In this document: positions 1 to 11,424 of the stretch, piece by piece
Numbering within the stretch: position 1 is the stretch's first letter
How the letters are laid out: every line of letters begins with the position of its first letter
From: Chrysophaeum taylorii
Lineage: Eukaryota > Sar > Pelagophyceae > Pelagomonadales > Pelagomonadaceae
Direction: 5' to 3'
Length of the DNA stretch: 64,000 bases
NCBI GenBank assembly: GCA_029834535.1
Contig: JAQMWT010000046.1
Coordinates: 78,214-142,213 of the forward strand
Program-made: the position numbers and the translations under genes
The notes under the pieces: model-generated
Told to the model about the DNA's origin: nothing
Seen by the model: only the letters and a program-made list of their open reading frames with translations
The model's database searches: none

Positions 1-1393
1 CCCGCATGCACTTGCAACGTCGGGGGGGCACTTCGTATAACATATCCTCCTCCCATTCCCATCGCGGAGGATCCGCCATATTAGAAGAACTCTAAAAGGG
101 TAAGGGCCACCAACTTTACGACGTCGTTCACCCTTTACCCTTTCTAGCAGCAGGAGCACTACAGAGGAGGGGGTACACTACTGTTTCGCGAAACTGCTGT
201 ATACACAAAGGCGGCTGCTGCCAAAATTACTTGTATTAGTGCATTCTCAACAATACCCACATACATACATAGTTTGTATACCTTGTACACTTTAGGGGCT
301 TGACGATTATCGCCTTCTTTTACAACGTAAAACCACGGGGCATACCTCTGGGGGTGAAATGAAACTCCTTATGTCGGGCGTTTGATGCCCAAGAATGATT
401 GCGTGCTAAAAGCTCATTGGTACGTACGTTTTCGCAGTACAAAAAATTCGAACAAAATCGCCCCTCGCAACAACCTGCCCAGCGCGTCCAAAATTTTAAT
501 TGCCTTCTGCCTCCATTTAACAACAACCATACCATGTCCAGCGCACGAGGTACTCGTCGAGTCACAAGCCTGACCGACCCCACGGCGCTGTTGCTCATAC
601 TTTTAGTCCAGTACTACACCAGTACTTGTTGCAGTTTAATTGACGCTGCGCCTTCCGGGACAGTGTTTGCCAACGTTGCAACAGAGAGCACCGTTTCGGC
701 GCGGCGCGAAGAAATCGTCGTGCATGTTGCTGGCGGTCGATTGAGCAAGACAGGCGAATCCTCCGGGCGGCCCTCGTAGTGGTAGTCTCAGACGCACATC
801 GGAGGATAGTAACGAACTCGAAGTGATCACCATGTTGTTTGATCTGGTGTGAGTCGAGCCTCCTGTGCCCCCACGCGCGCCGCGCCGGCGAACCCGAGTA
901 CTGATGTACCGGCTCTTCTTCCGACGGGGGAATTTGGGCCAACGGTCTCGGAGTGCCCCCAGAAACGCCGCCGTCAAAGAAAGAAAGAAAGTCTTGTTGT
1001 CGGCAAACGCAGACAGCTGCTCGTTGGTTGCCCAAAGGATTAAGCTTAAGCGCGGTCCTGCACCGCGTGCTCTTCTTTCCGTGTAGCCGGGGCTCTTAAT
1101 AACAACCACAGATCTGCCGACGGGCAAAAAAAAGGAGCCGATGATATTATTGTGCTCGGTGGTGACCAGGGGTAGTCGCACCACCTGGTGTGCCCGACCG
1201 TCAAAACGCATTAGCAATAATAATAAGTCGTGTGTAGGGAAATTTCAAAAGGTGCCCGCCCCTTTAATACTATAATAATTCGAAGAAGAAGAAGAAGAAG
1301 AAGAAGAAGAAGAAGAAGAAGAAGAAGGGGTGTTCGAGGAGCCAAGCAGTGTTGAATCCTGCTTCTCGCCGCGAGTAGTGTCGCCTCGAGGTT
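1..1393. other. Intergenic, no gene recognised
   Basis: Short overlapping reading frames occur on both strands but none shows a recognisable domain or a clear coding bias. A plus-strand frame from the ATG at 534 would give an 82-residue product with a hydrophobic N-terminal stretch (LLLILLVQYY); it is too weak to call. A (GAA)n tract lies near the right end. Confidence 0.4.
1282..1327 (+). repeat. (GAA)n microsatellite
   Basis: About 15 uninterrupted GAA units. It lies just beyond the 3' end of the minus-strand membrane protein gene. Confidence 0.95.
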
Positions 1394-2494
1394 TCAACAA
1401 GAATCGTTGCTGTAGATGATAAAAAAAGGCATCGAAGGTCGCCAGTGGGATTGTCTCGGTGTGGTTATCGAGGTTTCTCTGTGCATTTCCCTCTCTTCGC
1501 TTTCAGAAGACGCGCGCAGAGCATTAAAAAAGTCGTATTCCACGACGAAGGTTACCGCGTAGATGACGAGGCCAAACGACATGGGCAAGAGCCCAAAGAC
1601 GAGGAGATATTCGTTGCTGACGTCCGCGCGGTGCTCCCTGCTCGGGAGGACCACGAGGATGAGAAGGAGGCTGGATATCTCGAGGACGTACAGGAGCGCG
1701 TTGAGCTTGGCGAGCGACGAATGCAGGACGGTTCTCGTTGCGACATCGGAATCATCGGCTTGACTGATAGGGAGGAGTGCGGACGCGAGAACCGCAAAGG
1801 CGATGCGGTGCCCCTGGCTACGCGCGAGAGCAGCTCGAACCGCGAAAACCGCCGAAACCGAGATCCAGGCAAATGCTCCGAACTCGACAAAAAAAGCCAC
1901 AAAAACCGCGACGCGTGCGACGAGCATGGCCGCGAAAAAAAGGTGGGCGAGACCATACCAGGCCAGAGACGATTCGAACCAACGGGTCGCAAAAAAATTT
2001 GCAATCGAGACCACGCCTAGTACGAGAGAAGCGCGAACGATCCGTTGGACTTGGTCGTAGTCGCTGCCAAAGTACTCGTTGACGGTCGCGTACGACTGGA
2101 GCGCGAGCTGCGGGCACGCAAAAAAAAACTCCACGAACTTGCACCAGCCGAGGAAGTGTCGTCGCTCGGAACCGTCCGTCCACGCGTCGCGCAACGCGAA
2201 GAAAAGCGAGACAGGGAGGTGGAGATTTGACGCGAACAGCACGAACAGCACCATCGCTTCCTCGACACCCTCGTACGTGTCCTCCAATGCCACCCTGAAG
2301 GCCATCGCGAACGCCGGCACTACCGCGTGGGCGAGGATGAAAATAATGACGAGTTCCGCGTACGCGTGGAACTCGGGCGTGCCCCACCATCGCGACGCGA
2401 CGAGACAATCCAGCACCAGGTCGGCGACCGCAACCCCGACCGAGATTGTGAGGGAGATCGAGGCGATCACCTTCTCCCTAACGGACGCGCTCAT
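1394..2494 (-). CDS. Multi-pass membrane protein, XK-related-like
   Basis: A 366-residue protein that is hydrophobic almost throughout. Eight to ten membrane spans are visible by eye, for example around residues 9-29, 46-66, 80-100, 150-170, 265-287 and 303-323. The central segment FVEFFFACPQLALQSYA resembles the E-x-x-PQL-x-LQ-x-Y signature of XK-related (XKR) proteins; several animal XKRs are phospholipid scramblases. Start is the ATG at 2494, with no closer in-frame alternative. The C-terminal 40 residues are hydrophilic. It is intronless and isolated, followed upstream by the LTR-like element at 2638. Membrane protein: confident. XKR membership rests on one short motif plus the topology. 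Another algal polytopic family is possible. Confidence 0.6.
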   Translation of the reverse strand: MSASVREKVIASISLTISVGVAVADLVLDCLVASRWWGTPEFHAYAELVIIFILAHAVVPAFAMAFRVALEDTYEGVEEAMVLFVLFASNLHLPVSLFFALRDAWTDGSERRHFLGWCKFVEFFFACPQLALQSYATVNEYFGSDYDQVQRIVRASLVLGVVSIANFFATRWFESSLAWYGLAHLFFAAMLVARVAVFVAFFVEFGAFAWISVSAVFAVRAALARSQGHRIAFAVLASALLPISQADDSDVATRTVLHSSLAKLNALLYVLEISSLLLILVVLPSREHRADVSNEYLLVFGLLPMSFGLVIYAVTFVVEYDFFNALRASSESEEREMHRETSITTPRQSHWRPSMPFFIIYSNDSC

Positions 2495-2637
2495 TTTGTA
2501 GAAGACGACCCAGCGTCGGGTCTTCGCGTTTTTATTACGAATTTACAATTTTTTCCACGGTTGGTAAGAGGGTAAGGATCGCCTCATCGATCAAAAAAAA
2601 AAATACCGAATTCAAAATTATTTGTGATCTTCATGCG

Positions 2638-2835
2638 TAGAGATAGAAAATTCCATTTAGGAATAGGAACCCCCTTAACCTCTCTCTCACACTTACAACC
2701 CCAAAATCGCGCTGTGTCGTACACCGTGCTGCTGCTCTTTGTGTCGTCGTTAGAGGACAGGACGAAAGGCAGCACACTACCACTGCCACCATTCTTCTCT
2801 ACCAGAGGCACAGTGATGATTTTTACTGTTCTCTG
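2638..2835 (+). repeat. Left long terminal repeat
   Basis: Pairs with 11021-11212. By eye about nine in ten positions match, and most differences are one to three-base slips in short tandem runs (gctgct/gct, gatgat/gat). Preceded by ATGCG. Confidence 0.7.
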
Positions 2836-3058
2836 GGTTTTTTGGACCCAGTCCGGTACTGGTAGAGAAACGTCCTCCGAAAGACATCGATCTCGATCGA
2901 CGTCTCGGACAAAGACTCAGGATTTCCAGAAAATTGCAATCTCCTGAAGTTCCTGAAAGTTTTAAGACCGTAGTCAAGTTTCATCGCTTGCTACTGGTGA
3001 AAAAGTGTGAAAAAGTGTGAAAGGCAACCAACAACGCGCAAAACGCAACCCGAAAACG

Positions 3059-5584
3059 ATGGCGACTCACGACCCACAAGTCCCGAGTCTGGAAGTAGCG
3101 ACGCAATTCGCTACACAACAAGCTCTCTGGCACCAGTTCAAAGCTAATTTCCTTGATCAACTCGCCGCCGCTGATCACGCTACCTTAAGAGCCAAACACG
3201 CTGCCGAAAGAGCTGCGCTCGCCGAAAAATTCGCTGCCGCAATCGAAGCTCAAGACGAGCAACTCGATCAGGACGTGCAACAACTCGATCATGACGAGCA
3301 ACTTGAACAAGCTCCCCAACCAGCTGTTCATACGGCAACTCCCCTCAAGCACAAGCAAACTTCTCACGAAGTCGCGACCCAAGACCCGATCATCTCGATG
3401 GTCACCCCCCCTCCTGCCGACAACCCCACCGGATGTCAAACACCCCACGGCAAAGTCTCAGACCCCACTGCCTTCCCTCCGGACCCAGGCATCGACAAGG
3501 TTACTCCACAACCTGGCACACCCCACATTCGCGAGGACACTCCACCTTGTTCGAATATCGCACCAGCAATGTTGAACACAACACCACCAATAAACATTAT
3601 TCCCTTCACTCCACCAACCCCACCGGAGCCTCCACCTCCTTCGCTGGAGCCTCACTCCCCACTATCGGCGACTCCCGCTACATCATCCATACAAGTTCCC
3701 CAACATCCTGGTCAACCCCCTCGCCGCACCACTCATCTCCTTGATGATCATGCCATGTACGGCCACGACGGCCCCGGCATCTTCATCCCTGACCAAGCCC
3801 CCACCGCGGCTCAAGCTCCTGCTGCCCCACTGTCGGATTCCCTTGTCCGATATCCGTCATCTTCCGCAAGTCGCTCTCCTCAGGACTTTCCTCTCCATCC
3901 ACAAGACCATACCACCTACGGCCACGACGGCCCCGGCACTTCCATTTCTACCACAGCTCCTTCCGCGGCTCAAGCTACTGCCGCCCAACCATCGGCCCCT
4001 CCTGACAGACCTTCATCACCTTTCGAAAGTCGCTGTTCCCCCGATTTGCCCCTCCACCCGCGTGACTACGCATTCCACGACTACGACCATTCCTCCGTCT
4101 CCACCCGAGCAAAAACCCACCTCCTTTCTCAAAGTTCCAATGCACCTCCGTCTGCGCTCCAACGCGAGTTGGCCACCACTAAGGCTGCATTCCGCTCCCA
4201 AACCGCTGAATTGGCCGCAACCAAGGCCATGCTCATTCGCAAGGATGACGCTTTGTCCTCCACAGCCAACAAACTCACCATCACCGACGCCGCCCTGGCT
4301 TTCGCCACTGCCCAGCTCGCCATCCAAGCCGACGAACTGGTCTCCACCCACGCTGAACTCCATCTCACCCACACCCAGCTCAAGGCACTCGAAACTGCCC
4401 ACGCTGACATCCGCAACTCCCACTTTGAAACCAACGCCGTCCTCCAAACCATTCTTACCTCCTTGGATGCCACCAACCCCACCAAAGATGCTGCATCGCA
4501 TCTTTCACCTCCTTTCCCCATCAACAACCAACCTTCATCCCCTTCCGAACCAACCTCCAATGCCTCTCCCCCGATTCTCCCCGAGTATCATCACCACCTC
4601 CACGGATGCCCCGGACCTGGTTCTCCTGGTTCACCACCCACTCCGTCTCTCTGTTCTCAACCCCCCGCCATCTCTGGCCCCTCCTCCTCTACCCACTCAC
4701 TCTTCGCCTCTTTGGCACCCCCTGAACCCCTTTGCACCCGCTCGCCTTATCAGCCACCTGGTTCATTCCAACTCGACCACATCCCCGCGTCCGAGTTGCG
4801 AGGGCGTACATTCAACACCGGCGACCGTACCCCTACCACCAGCGACGATCACCACGTGCAAAGTCCCACCAAGAATCAAGACCACCCACATCAAGAGTCG
4901 ACAAGTTCCGAACTATCAAAAGACAGCTCTTTGCCTGATGGTCATGCTCACCATCATGCTGCCAAGACATGCATAAGGGCTTCTTCTCTCTTCGGGCACA
5001 ACGGCCCAGGAAGCAATCTTGTCGAAGAAACACCAAGCCACCTCGTTCCCACTTTCGACAAGTCAAAGAACAAGACACCTCGAGATGTTCCCGAGTATTA
5101 TGCCTACATCGACTATGGCAACCACACCCAAGAACCTAAGGCTCCGCCGTATTCTATGCCCCAGGCACAAGAGCCGCAGGCCACTGACAACATCCCCTCT
5201 GATTCAGTCTCCTGGTATGATGCATACAGCGAAGAAGCAAGACCCACTTCACTAGTCTCGAAGATGGTCTCCTCGACCATTCCAGATCAGCCGCCTGATC
5301 CAAGCACCACCAATGACCCAGCAATGCCGTATCCACAAGGACAAGACACGCTGTCAACGGTCCCACGGTCACCATACTCGCAGGCACTCACCGCACCTGC
5401 AGGTATCAGCTCAGATTCACCAGGCACTCCCGCCTTGTTCGATATCTCTCGATCAGCAGCTCCCGATCACTTCGAAGCTGGTTCCGCCTCGCCGCCTCCT
5501 CCTCGAAGACAGGCGCGCACTGCCGCTCACCGGCGCTTGCTGCTGCACCCACCATCCACCTTCTCGGTCGGATGCACTGGATGA
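3059..5584 (+). CDS. Gag-like Pro/Ser/Thr-rich coiled-coil protein of the LTR-like element
   Basis: 841 residues from the ATG at 3059, the first after the left repeat. Residues about 25-85 (FKANFLDQLAAADHATLRAK and onward) and about 375-480 form Ala/Leu/Glu-rich helices likely to be coiled coils. Between and after them the protein is extremely rich in Pro, Ser, Thr and His and has little hydrophobic core. A peptide repeat, Y-G-H-D-G-P-G, occurs at about 3757 and 3913, with the variant F-G-H-N-G-P-G near 4990, embedded in longer diverged duplications. No zinc knuckle or protease is visible. The first part of the element coding for a coiled-coil structural protein suits a Gag role, but this is inference from position and composition. 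Confidence 0.45.
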   Translation: MATHDPQVPSLEVATQFATQQALWHQFKANFLDQLAAADHATLRAKHAAERAALAEKFAAAIEAQDEQLDQDVQQLDHDEQLEQAPQPAVHTATPLKHKQTSHEVATQDPIISMVTPPPADNPTGCQTPHGKVSDPTAFPPDPGIDKVTPQPGTPHIREDTPPCSNIAPAMLNTTPPINIIPFTPPTPPEPPPPSLEPHSPLSATPATSSIQVPQHPGQPPRRTTHLLDDHAMYGHDGPGIFIPDQAPTAAQAPAAPLSDSLVRYPSSSASRSPQDFPLHPQDHTTYGHDGPGTSISTTAPSAAQATAAQPSAPPDRPSSPFESRCSPDLPLHPRDYAFHDYDHSSVSTRAKTHLLSQSSNAPPSALQRELATTKAAFRSQTAELAATKAMLIRKDDALSSTANKLTITDAALAFATAQLAIQADELVSTHAELHLTHTQLKALETAHADIRNSHFETNAVLQTILTSLDATNPTKDAASHLSPPFPINNQPSSPSEPTSNASPPILPEYHHHLHGCPGPGSPGSPPTPSLCSQPPAISGPSSSTHSLFASLAPPEPLCTRSPYQPPGSFQLDHIPASELRGRTFNTGDRTPTTSDDHHVQSPTKNQDHPHQESTSSELSKDSSLPDGHAHHHAAKTCIRASSLFGHNGPGSNLVEETPSHLVPTFDKSKNKTPRDVPEYYAYIDYGNHTQEPKAPPYSMPQAQEPQATDNIPSDSVSWYDAYSEEARPTSLVSKMVSSTIPDQPPDPSTTNDPAMPYPQGQDTLSTVPRSPYSQALTAPAGISSDSPGTPALFDISRSAAPDHFEAGSASPPPPRRQARTAAHRRLLLHPPSTFSVGCTG

Positions 5585-8500
5585 CACTGCTCAGCAGGTT
5601 GCATGGACCCATCTGCGACCACCATGTAACGATTTGATGGATGTCTTCGCACGAGCACCAGTCGCAGCACCTGATCACCCGCTCCCCAACTTTCGGTCAG
5701 AGGACGCAATCCTTTCGGCTGCCGATCCTTATGTCTCACCGCGACCAAGCCTCTGGAAAGCTTTCCCCATGGCTGCAGTAACAGACACAGATTTCGAGAG
5801 TTCTGAACGACCCGATCAGCCGCAAACTATGCACGATTCCATTGCGACCACTTCGGTCCTGTATGTCCCCTTGCATAGCTCTCTTCTGGACGCCACACGC
5901 TTGCGCTGCCTCCGGAAAATCGACGTTGCGCTCTCAGGAAACATTCTCCGCGCACTATGCACAGACTCGCTCCAACTGAACCACTTCTGTAAGCATTTTC
6001 GCATCACTGGAATGCACGACAAACGTTCCACGCCAGCTGCCGGCTCCACCACAAACATGCACCCAAGTCACGTACGTTGCCTCCCTCAAAAGCGTCTTAT
6101 CGCTCAGCACGTCACTCCTCATTTGAGGACGCATGTCACATGCCCGCACCTTCGAATGCTCTACACGCCTAAGGGCAACCCTGGTCACTACGGCACTCAC
6201 CGCTCTGGTCCCAGCATCTCCGCTATTGAGGATGCACCCAGCAGGACTGACCCTTACATCGCCCTTGGTTCTACTGCACTCTCCTTCGGCGACCCCTCTT
6301 TTCGAATTCCCGCACTGGACCCCAAGCATTTCAGGCCGGATACTCTCCACCACGGGATCTCAGCTCACGCGCCCATCTGCCCTACCTTGCAGACAGGTCA
6401 GCCGCGAGCCACACTCCTTTGGCACTGACTTCGGACCACCCGCATCACGCGCTTTTGCTCTTGGAGCATGACACGCTTTTCGATGCTCTCCGCGTCACCG
6501 CCTCTAACACCACGACACTCGTCATTTCCACCGACACTCCGCGCCGCAACGTATCTCACGACCTTCAGATCACCAACATAAGTCGCTCGCGCCCGCACCA
6601 CGTCGCGCACGCCTTACGAGGGCGTATTTCAATTGGTGACCTCACAGGTCTTTCGATGCATTTTCCGACGTCCGACTTTGAACTTACGAGTTACTTTATG
6701 GCAATCCCCAATGCCAAGACGTCTGAAGCTGCGCAATCATGTCTCTGGAACTCCAAAGCCACAGAAACTGCCAGACAAGAGAGCACTCAGCTCTCAACAG
6801 CTGCTCAACAGCTACTTAAAGTCTCGCACATAGCAACCAGTACTATCTCGCAGTCTCTATTGGACGACAAGACGAAAGATAAGACCACAACGGCCAGCTA
6901 CACCAGCCAGCTCATTGATGTAGCAGACGAGACAACGCAAACCAACTGCACAGCACGGTTCCAGACTATGCAGACGATGCTCAGGTCCAACGCTCAATTA
7001 CTCGACCACGCAAACGTTCTGTCACCTGACCTTGCACTGCTACTGGCTCCTGTCTCATTCATAGCTGATGCACCCCATCCGATGGACCAATCCTTAAGAT
7101 ATGTCCCGCTCGCAGAAGCACCACCACAGGACACAAAGGTACATCATGAAGACACAGGTAAGCGCACCACGATCATGCGCACAAGCTCATTGCGCCTATC
7201 CGATCACGACGAGACGAAGCTACAGCTTTGCTTGACCCCTTCGCCTCTGGAAGACAAAGGCCGCCTCTCAGCCCCCCAGGCACCTGACCCTTCCCTGTCG
7301 CTGCAATCCGTATTAGCACAGACGATCTCGCCTCCCTGCACGACTGCAGATCAGGCACAAGCCAATGTCAGCACTCTGCAGAGTTATGCGCACCCGCTGG
7401 AATCTTACCAGCACGGCTACCTCAGCCAGTCAGGTCACTGCACCACCTCGGTCTCCCTGACACCAGGTCGACGTATCGCTCATTCGCGACCACCTCAAGT
7501 CATCTAATGGACGACTATGATCTCGAGCATGAACTCATCGCAACGCTTGAGTCATACCCAAGAAGGAATCCTACTTTGGAGTCACCTCAACCACTCCCAC
7601 AGGAACTTTGGCCACCAGACGCCACCCATGTGCTCGTGGTTTCTCCATTGGTTTCCTCCAAAGCATTTGACTGCAGCAGAGACAAAATGCAACCTTCCCA
7701 TGCGACTATAACCGCATTCTCGTTTGGGACACAAGCATTTACTTCATGTCATTTGTTTACGCCCATAGTACCGCGACACACGGCAACCAAGATAGAAGTG
7801 GACTGCGTTCCACCCTCATCTCTGAGCGCTACCCCCGACATGCTGCTCCCGGCACTACTAGCCAGTCCCATCACGTCTGATTCAGCTCCCATCGCTTTGT
7901 ATGACGTCATATGTCATATTCCGATTAAAGCCCAGACACCGCACAGGCTACAATGCACTCGCGACGGCACGCTCACCGCCCCTCTCGGTTTAGACTACAA
8001 ACATTGCGCCATACCCATGGTACACTCACAGTCAACTGAGACGCACGCTCGCTTGTCGCACAGTACGATGCCCAAACACCTTTGATTCATGATACGCAGA
8101 ACACTGTCGTCTCAGCCACCGCTGAAGCGCCTCCTCCGACCGCCGCCCGGCTCTGCGCTCGTTTCGCAATCATGGTCTCTCGGTCTCACCGGCAATTCGA
8201 AGATTTCACCCAGTTCGAATTACGAGGGCGCATTAGTTTTCCACCGACGACAAGATTCGTTTCGATTCGTATCAGTCATGCCTCCTATGGCTACTCTGGC
8301 TACATCGGAACTCAATTCAAGGCACGTACCGAAGTCCCTCTTTCTAAGGACCTCTGTCACACGCCAAGACCTGATGAGTATTCGTCGTTCCTCCCCGCTT
8401 CAACGCGACTCCCGACGACCAAATCCCCGACGATTTGTGATGACACTAAGTTCCGTCATCAATGCAATTCAGAGCCTCCCACGCTCCTCCGTCAATCTAT

Positions 8501-10199
8501 CGCAGGTCAGACCTCTCAAGTTCCAGCATTCCACCCTCGCTCGATTTTATCCAGCATGCAGCCATATGCAAAAGAAGTTCTATCACGCCAACGCCACACG
8601 TCGCAGTTATCGCCAGTCTCGCGCAATAAATGCCCGCCACCGAATGATATCCGCACGCAGAGTCCTTTGCTCACATCTTTTCACGTCCCTCCCAGCACTA
8701 TGCTTGACGTTGAAGCTCTGCACCACTATGGTTCGGTTACAACACAACTTCACGCGAAATCCTCGTCCAGTTCTGATCATATCTCGCATCTGTCGACATT
8801 GTTATCGGAATCATGCTTCGGACACAGCTCAGACTGCACTAGCGTATTACGCTCTTATGGCGCACTCGGTTTGCTCCTCTCCGTTCGCACTGCAGGTTCC
8901 ATCTTGCAGAATTCTGAGCCCAACAGCCGCCATTGCGATTCGCACCCAGCCGACGCTTTCCGTAGCACCCACGAGGATAACCCCCAATCTCCACAGGTTG
9001 GACACGCGCTACGCTCTCAGCATTCCACCAAATGTCACTGCCGCACACCGCTCGCCCCACCCAGTTATGTTACGAATCAAGGGAAGTTAACTGCCATGCC
9101 TATCTACTTCTTCATTCCAACACACTCGCTGCTAGCCACAGTCTCGCATGACTCATTGCCGGACAGTTCTCGCATTATGGACAGGACCTCACATCATGTT
9201 CATTCTTCGGACATCCCCCGTCCACAGATTAATCCTCTCTTGAAACATACGCTCCCTACACGTTGTATACTGTACAGCTCTCGCCTATCGACAACACCGT
9301 TCTGTCGAATGTCTCCCCTTTCAGTCACTGCACGATTCACCAGGGATGCAGCACGCTCCCTCGCGCTTGTACATCAAGGGAAGTTTGATTCTGGTGAAAA
9401 CGCTTCGTTTGATTCTGATGAAAACGATTCCGGACATGAAATGAATAGATCAGTCGATTGTCACAGTTCAGGATTACTTTGCAACATAGAACACGCACGA
9501 TGCGACTTTGACCATACATTCGAAGTCAACTCCCCCCCTGGCACGGATACTATCTTCAAGCAGTCCATCGCCTTCAGGCATTCTCTTCTGTTGCCCGACT
9601 CTTCTGCATTTTCTGCACAGGGCACCGACTCGTCAGCACAGGACACGCGCCTGCATCCACCATCATACTCGATACACTCGCAAACCTCAGTCTCCGCCCA
9701 ATCATCTTTCGATGATAGCCACTGGCGACTTACACGAGACTACGAACCCAAGTCTACAGCAAATTTAGAGTTTTCATATTTACGGCCAACCCCAGAGAAC
9801 TTTATAACGATATCGTCATCGAACTACGATTACACCCATATCACTTTACACGCTCATAGCCTAGTTTCAGCTGTCCCACGCTACACTCAGGACGACAGCT
9901 TCGACACGTATGTGACAGGCAATTCTGGTTCCCTCATCTTCCAGAAACAGCTCCGCCTTACTCGCTCTCATTACGACGATTACCTTACCATGTCGAAACC
10001 GATTTGGTTAAATGGCCATATCTCTTCATGGGATCACGCTGGCGCTCCGTCACATCGTCAAATCTTTACTAGCAAAACTTTAGTCACGATAGAACCTCAT
10101 CCCTACGACCACCTTCACTATTCGCTTCTCGATCAACCATTGGTCTGCTGCACAATTCCCGACTGCCTGACCCATTATCCCTCCTGTTATTATTCGTGA
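5313..10199 (+). pseudogene. Frameshifted downstream coding tract of the LTR-like element
   Basis: Four long plus-strand open stretches follow the Gag-like frame end to end: 5313-6428, 6419-7507, 7507-8085 and 8082-10199. They overlap by a few bases or fewer, apart from the first, and each sits in a different frame from its neighbour. Two of them (6419, 8082) have no ATG at their start, so they are continuations, not separate genes. The composition (Ser, Pro, Thr, His, Leu rich) is uniform and continues that of the upstream frame, suggesting one original frame of roughly 2,300 codons broken by four or more indels. No reverse transcriptase, integrase, RNase H, helicase or capsid motif is recognisable. 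Assembly indels are an alternative to true decay. Confidence 0.45.
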
Positions 10200-10522
10200 G
10201 ACCACCCGCTCTACTCAGATGCTCCCCCAGCCACTTAGGATTTATCCACCGGCACGCACCGTCCCCTATCTCATTAGCCACTGAGCAAGATGATGATCTG
10301 ATCTCTCGCACAACATTCGCCATACTTCATCGTTAGCCTACCTAGCATCTTCCCCCACTTTTCTTCTTAATCACGATCGATGCTTTTTCCTTTCTTTGAT
10401 CATCCACCTCTTCTTGTAATACCCTCTTTCTTTTGCTTCCCCTCTTAACCTATTCTACACTCGACTTCACGCTCTTTCTCACACACACCTCTACCTGCGT
10501 TTCGTTTTCCTCTATCTCTTTC

Positions 10523-10887
10523 ACCCTGATCGCCGACTGCGGTTGCGATGGAGGACGGTGCCTCATGAATCCTGAGCCTTGCGCGGGCATCCTCCCTCCC
10601 GGCGTAGGTTGGCACCTATTCGCCTCCCGGGCGGGCCGGTTGGCAGCCGGAACGTTCGCAGTGGGACGGGGTATGGCCGGGGGGCGAAGACGGAAGGTTA
10701 TCGACGAGTTGGTTGTCAGTCACATCGCGGTCTCCTCGTCGCATGGCGACAAGCTTGATGGTCATTCTCCGCCGACCGACCTTTCGGCGCTCCTCGTCTA
10801 CAGGCCCGTGATTCCGGACTGGCTCCTGTCGGTCCGGCCTGGCTCCCATGCTCGGGAGAGGTCTGAAGTTAGTTGGTTAGTTAGTTA
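10523..10887 (+). mobile_element. (TTAG)n-tailed repeat, full-length copy 1
   Basis: Matches 43367-43725 (plus) and, reversed, 54033-54391. It runs from ACCCTGATCGC to a tail of TTAG/GTTAG units. It lies inside the LTR-like element between its coding tract and the right LTR, so it either inserted there or forms part of the element's 3' region. The tail plus 5'-truncated relatives suggest a non-LTR retroelement 3' end; no RT domain is present. Confidence 0.65.
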
Positions 10888-11020
10888 CTATCTCTTTCAT
10901 GCACTTCGCACACTTTCCTTCAACGCCTCCTCACGACTCGACATCCATTTGTCCTTGGCCAGACATTTGTTTTGTTTGTCCCAGATTTCGCTCATCACCC
11001 GAGTTCAATCTGCGAGGGCG

Positions 11021-11212
11021 TAGAGATAGCAAATTCCATTTAGGGTTAGGACCCCCCCCCCCCTCTTACCCTCACTCTCACACTTACAACCCCAAAATCG
11101 CTGTGTGTCGTACACCGTGCTGCCCTTTGTGTCGGTAGAGGACAAGACGAAAGGCAGCACTACCACTGCCACCATTCTCTACCAGAGGCACAATGATTTT
11201 TACTGTTCTCTA
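11021..11212 (+). repeat. Right long terminal repeat
   Basis: Partner of 2638-2835, ending TCTCTA and followed directly by the duplicated ATGCG. It ends 212 bases upstream of the plastid prenyltransferase start codon, so it probably sits in that gene's promoter region. Confidence 0.7.
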
Positions 11213-11424
11213 ATGCGCTTGCAGAAGAAGAAGTAGCCGGAGCTTCCGGCGGAACGGAGCGTGGACGCTTTTGACGCGCGGGCGATGAGATGGCCTTGGT
11301 TTATCATTGTCTCGAGCCAACGAAACGTCGTGACAGCTGTTTCGCTGCTGCATCCAGTCTCTTTTCGTATCTGTTGAAAACGGTTTTTCTTCTTCTCTTC
11401 TTGAACTTTCTTTTTTTTTGGTGT

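Larger units (their letters stand above)
2638..11212 (+). mobile_element. LTR-like element with no recognisable RT
   Basis: Two direct repeats bound this 8.6 kb interval, 2638-2835 and 11021-11212. Each starts TAGAGA and ends TCTCTA (left copy TCTCTG), so the termini are inverted repeats of one another instead of the usual TG...CA. ATGCG flanks the interval on both outer sides (2633-2637 and 11213-11217), as expected of a 5-base target duplication. Between the repeats lies about 7.1 kb of C-rich, mostly open plus-strand sequence in several frames. I find no protease DTG, integrase zinc finger or Y-x-DD motif. A TGGACCCAGTCC stretch at about 2842 is a possible primer site and the purine tract before the right repeat is poor. 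Best reading: a non-autonomous LTR retroelement. The coding part could also be an unrelated host gene trapped between repeats. Confidence 0.6.

Noticed and set aside
1965-2000. GATTCGAACC as a tRNA T loop
   Set aside because: It lies inside a good membrane-protein reading frame, and no acceptor, D or anticodon stem can be formed around it.
10560-10720. (TTAG)n-tailed family as a tRNA-derived SINE
   Set aside because: No convincing A and B boxes at the usual spacing. Variable 5' truncation fits a LINE 3' end better.
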